Below, one piece after another: positions 56,149 through 64,000 of a DNA stretch of 64,000 nucleotides. The DNA is taken from the NCBI RefSeq assembly GCF_028554725.1, contig NC_071672.1, positions 62,001-126,000 on the forward strand, read 5' to 3'. The position numbers and the translations under genes are program-made. Every line of letters begins with the position of its first letter. Position 1 is the stretch's first letter. Under the pieces are notes generated by a model. The model saw only the letters and a list, made by a program, of their open reading frames with translations. It did not search any database and was not told the origin of the DNA. Source of the DNA: Zeugodacus cucurbitae (taxonomy: Eukaryota; Arthropoda; Insecta; Diptera; Tephritidae).

Positions 56149-57176
56149 ACAATCAGGAGTAAGGTACTACCCAGAGAGTATGTACACTACCAGGAGTAAG
56201 TACTACCTAGAGATTATGTACGCTACCAGGAGTAAGTACTACGAAACCGAAAGAATATGAAGAATACATAAAATAAAATAAAATAGTTGTACGCGCGGTG
56301 TTTATTTATGCAGTATAGTATTTTGCCGTTCATTGCATTCATGTTAGGACATGAGCTGCAGTGTAATTGTGCGCTTTGTGTGTATGTTTTGTTGTTGAGT
56401 AAAGATAATGCAATTTGGTGTACATGGCATAGCTGGGGAACGTATTTGTTGATTGAAGGAGGCGAGTATGTTGAATTGTGTTGGATTTGTTTTTAAATAT
56501 GATTTGTTTAAAATAGAAAAAAAAAACAAAAACAAAGTGTAAAGAGAATTTAGTGTGCATTGCATAGCTGTTGAACGTATTCGTTGATTGATGGAGGCGA
56601 GTATGTTGAATAGTGTGTGATTTTTGGTCGAAAGGCTTTCAAAAAGGTAGAAGTGCTAGCTTTTGAATTGGTCGTCAAATGATTCTTTTCGTTGTTCGAA
56701 TGTCCACCACACGTATTTTAGAGTCCTTCCGTGGTATACAGTTATCTTCATGGATGATGACCATTGAGTTGTTCCGACTGTTTAATGCTTGTGATTTGAT
56801 TCCATTTGTGTAAGTTTCATATTTCAACTTGAAATCTTCGCTCTGGGAGTGCTCTTAGTGCACTACTAATGATAAAATGTCCCGGTGTTAATGCTATCCT
56901 ATAAATGAGTACCCGAATTAACAAAAAACTCGATGTAACGAACAGGCCTGGCAATTAATGTGTTCGTTATTTCGGAAAACTACTTTACTACCACAAAGTA
57001 TGTATTCTACCAGGAGTAAGTACTACCAGAAAGTATGTACACTACTAGATGTAAGTACTACCTAGTAAGTATAAAACACTACCATGAGTAAGAACTACCA
57101 CAAAATACGTACACTACAAAAACAACAACAAAAGAAAAAAGAATAACAAAAGGAAAAAAAAACAACAACAACTATA
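56149..57176. repeat. Array II satellite between R copies 6 and 7
   Basis: 1028 bp, a single monomer; with element R it makes the shortest unit, 2465 bp. Confidence 0.88.
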
Positions 57177-58613
57177 ACAAGTAAGGAAGGGCTAAGTTCG
57201 GGTGTAACCGAACATTTTATACTCTCGCAATTTATTGATGTAATTTTATAAAGACAACACAATTCGACCCACATATTCGGCATAAAGTTCAATAGAATAA
57301 CGAAAATCATCATAAATAGTATATGGGGACTGAGGTAATTCCTAAACCGATTTCACTCGTTTTCACCACCAAGATACAACGAAGACTATACGCTCACTTA
57401 ATTTAATATTACTTATAATTAGGTATATGGGATCTGGGGGAAGTTATGACCCAATTTTTACCATTTCAGGTACAGAGAGAAACTGTTATAAGAAAAAAAT
57501 TCAGAGGGAATGAATTACATTAAAATATCTGAGGGATTTACCTATATTTTCGGTGAAAAATTAACCTTAGGCACTGAGTTCTTCATGTTTGATATCAGGG
57601 GCCTTGAAAAGTCATGGTTCGATTTTGACAATTTTTCCACAAGTGATGTCACAGCTCAGATACAGTATTTGTGTAAACTTTTATTCCGCTAGCTTCATTG
57701 GTTCCTTATGAATACATTATAAAGTGAACGAATCAGATGGAATTCAAAATTGGGTTATATGGGAAGTAGACGTAGTTGTGAACCGATTTCGCCCATATTC
57801 CACCTGTGTCATCAGGGTGTCAAGAAAGTGTTATGTACCGAATTTCATTGAAATCGGTCGAATAGTTCTTGAGATATGGTTTTTGACCCATAAGTGGGCG
57901 ACGCCACGCCCATTTTCCATTTTGTAAAAAAATCTCAGTGCAGCTTTCTTCTGCCTTTTCTTATGTAAAATTTGGTGTTTCTGACGTTTTTCGTTAGGGA
58001 GTTAACCCACTTTTAGTAATTTTCAACCTAACCTTTGTATGGGAGGTGGGCGTGGTTACTATCCGATTTCTTTCATTTTTGGACTGTATAAGGAAATGGC
58101 TAAAAGAAACGACTGCAGAAAGTTTGGCTTATATAGCTTTATTGGTTTGCGAGTTATATACAAAAAACCTATTTGGGGGCAGGGTCACGCCCACTTTTCC
58201 AAAAAAATTACATCCAAATGTGCCCCTCCCTAATGGGATCCTATGTTCCAAATTTCATTTTCATAACTTTATTTATGGCTTAGTTATGACACTGTATAGG
58301 TTTTCGGTTTCCTCCATTTTGTGGGCGTGGCAGTGGACCGATTTTGCCCATTTTCGAAAGCAACCTCCTCAGGGTGCCAAGGAACATGTGTTCCAAGTTT
58401 CATTAAGATATCTTAATTTTTACTCAAGTTATCGCTTGCACGGACAGACGGACAGACGGACGGACAGACATCCGGTTTTAAAATCTACTCGTCATCCTGA
58501 TCATTTATGTATATATAACCCCATATCTAACTCTTATATTTCTTGGTGACACAAACAACCGTTATGTGAACAAAACTATGATACTCTGTGCAACAGGTTG
58601 CGAGAGTATAAAA
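57177..58613. mobile_element. Element R copy 7 (junctions L2/R2)
   Basis: Closest to copy 6 (shares CATCCAAATGTG and the short GGACAGAC tract), with its own changes such as GTTACTATCCG near 58054. Confidence 0.82.
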
Positions 58614-59687
58614 ACAATCAGGAGTAAGGTACTACCCAGAGAGTATGTACACTACCAGGAGTAAGTACTACCTAGAGATTATGTACGCTACCAGGAGTAA
58701 GTACTACGAAACCGAAAGAATATGAAGAATACATAAAATAAAATAAAATAGTTCGCGCGTGTTTATTTATGCAGTATAGTATTTTGCCGTTCATTGCATT
58801 CATGTTAGGACATGAGCTGCAGTGTAATTGTGCGCTTTGTGTGTATGTTTTGTTGTTGAGTAAAGATAATGCAATTTGGTGTACATGGCATAGCTGGGGA
58901 ACGTATTTGTTGATTGAAGGAGGCGAGTATGTTGAATTGTGTTGGATTTGTTTTTAAATATGATTTGTTTAAAATAGAAAAAAAAAACAAAAACAAAGTG
59001 TAAAGAGAATTTAGTGTGCATTGCATAGCTGTTGAACGTATTCGTTGATTGATGGAGGCGAGTATGTTGAATAGTGTGTGATTTTTGGTCGAAAGGCTTT
59101 CAAAAAGGTAGAAGTGCTAGCTTTGGAATTGGTCGTCAAATGATTCCCCTCGTTGTTCGAATGTCCATTTATTTTAGAGTCCTCCCGTGGTATACAGTTC
59201 CCAACTTTTTCAATTTGCCATTTTTGTGGTGGTATGTTATCTTCATGGATGATGACCATTGAGTTGTATTTGATGTTTGGTTGTTCCGACTGTTTAATGC
59301 TTGTGATTTGATTCCATTTGTGTAAGCTGCTTATTTCAACTGAAAATCTTCGCTCAGGGAGTGCTCTTAGTGCACTACTACTGATAAAATGTCCCGGAGT
59401 TAATGCTATCCTATAATGAGTACCCGAATTAACGAAAAATTCGATGTAACGAACAGGCCTAGCAATTAATGTGTTCGTTATTTCGGAAAACTACTTTACT
59501 ACCACAAAGTATGTACTCTACCAGGAGTAAGTACTACCAGAAAGTATGTACACTACTAGATGTAAGTACTACCTAGTAAGTATAAAACACTACCATGAGT
59601 AAGAACTACCACAAAATACGTACACTACAAAAACAACAACAAAATAAAAAAAAGAATAACAAAAGGAAAAAAAACAACAACAACTAT
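58614..59687. repeat. Array II satellite between R copies 7 and 8
   Basis: 1074 bp. It holds a monomer variant (CCATTTATTTTAGAGTCCTCCC and GTGGTGGTATGTTATC near 59165-59240) also seen at 61690-61765 but nowhere else in the window. Confidence 0.88.
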
Positions 59688-61138
59688 AACAAGTAAGGAA
59701 GGGCTAAGTTCGGGTGTAACCGAACATTTTATACTCTCGCAATTTATTGATGTAATTTTATAAAGACAACACAATTCGACCCATATATTCGGCATAAAGT
59801 TCAATAGAATAACGAAAATCATCATAAATAGTATATGGGGACTGAGGTAATTCCTAAACCGATTTCACTCGTTTTCACCACCAAGATACAACGTAACGAA
59901 GACTATACGCTCACTTAATTTAATATTAATTATAATTAGGTATATGGGATCTGGGGGAAGTTATGACCCAATTTTTACCATTTCAGGTACAGAGAGAAAC
60001 TGTTATAAGAAAAAAATTCAGAGGGAATGAATTACATTAAAATATCTGAGGGATTTACCTATATTTTCGGTGAAAAATTAACCTTAGGCACTGAGTTCTT
60101 CATGTTTGATATCAGGGGCCTTGAAAAGTCATGGTTCGATTTTGACAATTTTTCCACAAGTGATGTCACAGCTCAAATACAGTATTTGTGTAAAGTTTTA
60201 TTCCGCTAGCTTCATTGGTTCCTTATGAATACATTATAAAGTGAACGAATCAGATGGAATTCAAAATTGGGTTATATGGGAAGTAGACGTAGTTGTGAAC
60301 CGATTTCGCCCATATTCCATCTGTGTCATCAGGGTGTCAAGAAAGTGTTATGTACTGAATTTCATTGAAATCGGTCGAATAGTTCTTGAGATATGGTTTT
60401 TGACCCATAAGTGGGCGACGCCACGCCCATTTTCCATTTTGTAAAAAAATCTCAGTGCAGCTTTCTTCTGCCTTTTCTTATGTAAAATTTGGTGTTTCTG
60501 ACGTTTTTCGTTAGGGAGTTAACCCACTTTTAGTAATTTTCAACCTAACCTTTGTATGGGAGGTGGGCGTGGTTATTATCCGATTTCTTTCATTTTTGGA
60601 CTGTATAAGGAAATGGCTAAAAGAAACGACTGCAGAAAGTTTGGCTTATATAGCTTTATTGGTTTGCGAGTTATATACAAAAAACCTATTTGGGGGCGGG
60701 GTCACGCCCACTTTTCCAAAAAAATTACATGCAAATGTGCCCCTCCCTAATGGAATCCTATGTTCCAAATTTCATTTTCATAACTTTATTTATGGCTTAG
60801 TTATGACACTGTATAGGTTTTCGGTTTCCTCCATTTTGTGGGCGTGGCAGTGGACCGATTTTGCCCATTTTCGAAAGCAACCTCCTCAGGGTGCCAAGGA
60901 ACATGTGTTCCAAGTTTCATTAAGATGTCTTAATTTTTACTCAAGTTATCGCTTGCACGGACAGACGGACAGACGGACAGACGGACGGACAGACATCCGG
61001 ATTTGAAATCTACTCGTCATCCTGATCATTTATGTATATATAACCCCATATCTAACTCTTATATTTCTTGGTGACACAAACAACCGTTATGTGAACAAAA
61101 CTATGATACTCTGTGCAACAGGTTGCGAGAGTATAAAA
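59688..61138. mobile_element. Element R copy 8 (junctions L2/R2)
   Basis: Has ACGTAACGAAG where copies 1-3 have ACGTATCGAAG, so it lacks the deletion of copies 4-7. Confidence 0.82.
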
Positions 61139-63379
61139 ACAATCAGGAGTAAGGTACTACCCAGAGAGTATGTACACTACCAGGAGTAAGTACTACCTAG
61201 AGATTATGTACGCTACCAGGAGTAAGTACTACGAAACCGAAAGAATATGAAGAATACATAAAGTAAAATAAAATAGCTGTACGCGCGGTGTTTATTTATG
61301 CAGTATAGTATTTTGCCGTTCATTGCATTCATGTTAGGACATGAGCTGCAGTGTAATTGTGCGCTTTGTGTGTATGTTTTGTTGTTGAGTAAAGATAATG
61401 CAATTTGGTGTACATGGCATAGCTGGTGTACGTATTTGTTGATTGAAGGAGGCGAGTATGTTGAATTGTGTTGGATTTGTTTTTAAATATGATTTGTTTA
61501 AAATAGAAAAAAACAAAAACAAAGTGTAAAGAGAATTTAGTGTGCATTGCATAGCTGTTGAACGTATTCGTTGATTGGTGGAGGCGAGTATGTTGAATAG
61601 TGTGTGATTTTTGGTCGAAAGGCTTTCAAAAAGGTAGAAGTGCTAGCTTTGGAATTGGTCGTCAAATGATTCCCCTCGTTGTTCGAATGTCCATTTATTT
61701 TAGAGTCCTCCCGTGGTATACAGTTTCCAACTTTTTCAATTTGCCATTTTTGTGGTGGTATGTTATCTTCATGGATGATGACCATTGAGTTGTATTTGAT
61801 GTTTGGTTGTTCCGACTGTTTAATGCTTGTGATTTGATTCCATTTGTGTAAGCTGCTTATTTCAACTGAAAATCTTCGCTCAGGGAGTGCTCTTAGTGCA
61901 CTACTACTGATAAAATGTCCCGGAGTTAATGCTATCCTATAATGAGTACCCGAATTAACGAAAAATTCTATGTAACGAATAGGCCTGGCAATTAATATGT
62001 TCGTTATTTCGGAAAACTACTTTATTACCACAAAGTATGTACACTACCAGGAGTAAGTACTACCTAGTAAGTATAAAACACTACCATGAGTAAGAACTAC
62101 CACAAAATACGTACACTACAAAAACAACAACAAAAGAAAAAAGAATAACAAAAGGAAAAAAACAACAACAACTATGAAAACAATCAGGAGTGAAGTACTA
62201 CCCAGAGAGTATGTACACTACCAGGAGTAAGTACTACCTAGAGATTATGTACGCTACCAGGAGTATGTACTACGAAACCGAAAGAATATGAAGAATACAT
62301 AAAATAAAATAAAATAGTTGTACGCGCGGTGTTTATTTATGCAGTATAGTATTTTGCCGTTCATTGCATTCATGTTAGGACATGAGCTGCAGTGTAATTG
62401 TGCGCTTTGTGTGTATGTTTTGTTGTTGAGTAAAGATAATGCAATTTGGTGTACATGGCATAGCTGGTGAACGTATTTGTTGATTGAAGGAGGCGAGTAT
62501 GTTGAATTGTGTTTGATTTGTTTTTAAATATGATTTGTTTAAAATAGAAAAAAAAAAAACAAAAACAAAGTGTAAAGAGAATTTAGTGTGCATTGCATAG
62601 CTGTTGAACGTATTCATTGCTTGAAGGAGGCGAGTATTGTTGATTGAAGGAGGCGAGTATGTTGAATTGTGTTTGATTTGTTTTTAAATATGATTTGTTT
62701 AAAATAAATCAAAAACAAAAACAAAGTGTAAAGAGAATTTAGTGTGCATTGCATAGCTGTTGAACGTATTCGTTGATTGATGGAGGCGAGTATGTTGAAT
62801 TGTGTTTGATTTTTGGTCGAAAGGCTTTCAAAAAGTTAGAAGTGCTAGCTTTTGAATTGGTCGTCAAATGATTCCCTTCGTTGTTCGAATGTCCACCACA
62901 CGTATTTTAGAGTCCTTCCGTGGTATACAGTTATCTTCATGGATGATGACCATTGAGTTGTTTTTGATGTTTGGTTGTTCCGACTGTTAAATGCTTGTGA
63001 TTTGATTCCATTTGTGTAAGTTTCATATTTCAACTGAAAATCTTCGCTCTGGGAGTGCTCTTAGTGCACTACTAATGATAAAATGTCCCGGTGTTAATGC
63101 TATCCTATAAGTGAGTACCCGAATTAACGAAAAATTCGATGTAACGAACAGGCCTAGCAATTAATGTGTTCGTTATTTCGGAAAACTACTTTACTACCAC
63201 AAAGTATGTATTCTACCAGGAGTAAGTACTACCAGAAAGTATGTACACTACTAGATGTAAGTACTACCTAGTAAGTATAAAACACTACCATGAGTAAGAA
63301 CTACCACAAAATACGTACACTACAAAAACAACAACAAAAGAAAAAAGAATAACAAAAGGAAAATAACAACAACAACTAT
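61139..63379. repeat. Array II satellite between R copies 8 and 9
   Basis: About 2.2 kb of two monomers, the first of the 59165 variant type and the second like 38370-39460. Confidence 0.88.
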
Positions 63380-64000
63380 AACAAGTAAGGAAGGGCTAAG
63401 TTCGGGTGTAACCGAACATTTTATACTCTCGCAATTTATTGATGTAATTTTATAAAGACAACACAATTCGACCCATATATTCGGCATAAAGTTCAATAGA
63501 ATAACGAAAATCATCATAAATAGTATATGGGGACTGAGGTAATTCCTAAACCGATTTCACTCGTTTTCACCACCAAGATACAACGTATCGAAGACTATAC
63601 GCTCACTTAATTTAATATTACTTATAATTAGGTATATGGGATCTGGGGGAAGTTATGCCCCAATTTTTACCATTTCAGGTACAGAGAGAAACTGTTATAA
63701 GAAAAAAATTCAGAGGGAATGAATTACATTAAAATATCTGAGGGATTTACCTATATTTTCGGTGAAAAATTAACCTTAGGCACTGAGTTCTTCATGTTTG
63801 ATATCAGGGGCCTTGAAAAGTCATGGTTCGATTTTGACAATTTTTCCACAAGTGATGTCACAGCTCAAATACAGTATTTGTGTAAAGTTTTATTCCGCTA
63901 GCTTCATTGGTTCCTTATGAATACATTATAAAGTGAACGAATCAGATGGAATTCAAAATTGGGTTATATGGGAAGTAGACGTAGTTGTGAACCGATTTCG
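63380..64000. mobile_element. Element R copy 9, cut by window end
   Basis: Left end with L2 flank. It continues past the window, so the array extends to the right. Confidence 0.82.

Noticed and set aside
26398..61006. Plus-strand frames of 60-183 codons inside element R
   Set aside because: Overlapping frames are equally open, merge or split by single changes between copies, and read through the GGACAGAC tract. They look like chance frames.
11737..63033. A 62-codon minus-strand frame (starts MKYETYTNG) repeated in most monomers
   Set aside because: It is conserved only because the DNA repeats are nearly identical. Other frames are conserved equally, and there is no domain or start context.
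1..64000. tRNA or rRNA genes
   Set aside because: I looked for cloverleaf and rRNA-like segments and saw none beyond the short primer-binding sites in the two LTR elements.

Overview
The window looks like heterochromatic or subtelomeric DNA of a higher dipteran, possibly a tephritid fruit fly. The evidence is AT-rich sequence, spliced transposon genes with short GT-AG introns, an insect errantivirus carrying an env gene, a DD41D mariner of a type I associate with tephritids, and RTE-type LINE sequence. The species is inference. I see no ordinary host protein-coding gene. The window is a complex satellite array with transposable elements nested in it.

Layout. 1-461: 5' end of an RTE-like LINE, minus strand, cutting into the satellite. 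462-1898 and 11498-25529: array I, a higher-order repeat (HOR) of about 3.52 kb in five copies. Each HOR has three related monomers, a 546-bp non-autonomous TIR element (8-bp target duplication, 29-bp TIRs) and a LINE 3' scrap. 1899-11497: an errantivirus with 459-bp LTRs, gag, pol and env, inserted in HOR 1 with a TGCA duplication. Its pol is cut by an intact 1305-bp DD41D mariner (6277-7581). 25530-26978: first copy of a 1.45-kb TIR-type repeat, here called element R. 27545-33242: a second Gypsy-type LTR element with a broken gag, an open pol and no env (CGCG duplication). 33866-36788: an apparently complete PIF/Harbinger transposon with two spliced genes (CTG duplication). 36789-64000: array II, where the satellite monomers are amplified together with eight further copies of element R in units of 2.5-4.9 kb.

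How the parts interact. In the errantivirus, Gag and Gag-Pol would come from one RNA through a textbook -1 frameshift signal, and Env from a separate message; the mariner removes Pol function in this copy. The Harbinger pair (DDE nuclease plus Myb/SANT-like protein) looks self-sufficient. The satellite is kept homogeneous by unequal exchange, and the swapped flanks of the element R copies record such exchange.

Most unusual features: a family of RNA hairpins with co-varying closing stems in the errantivirus leader, alongside a 32-codon zinc-knuckle micro-ORF and an 89-codon ORF ahead of gag; the P/hAT-like element built into every HOR; and chimeric flanks showing recombination between transposon copies inside a satellite.
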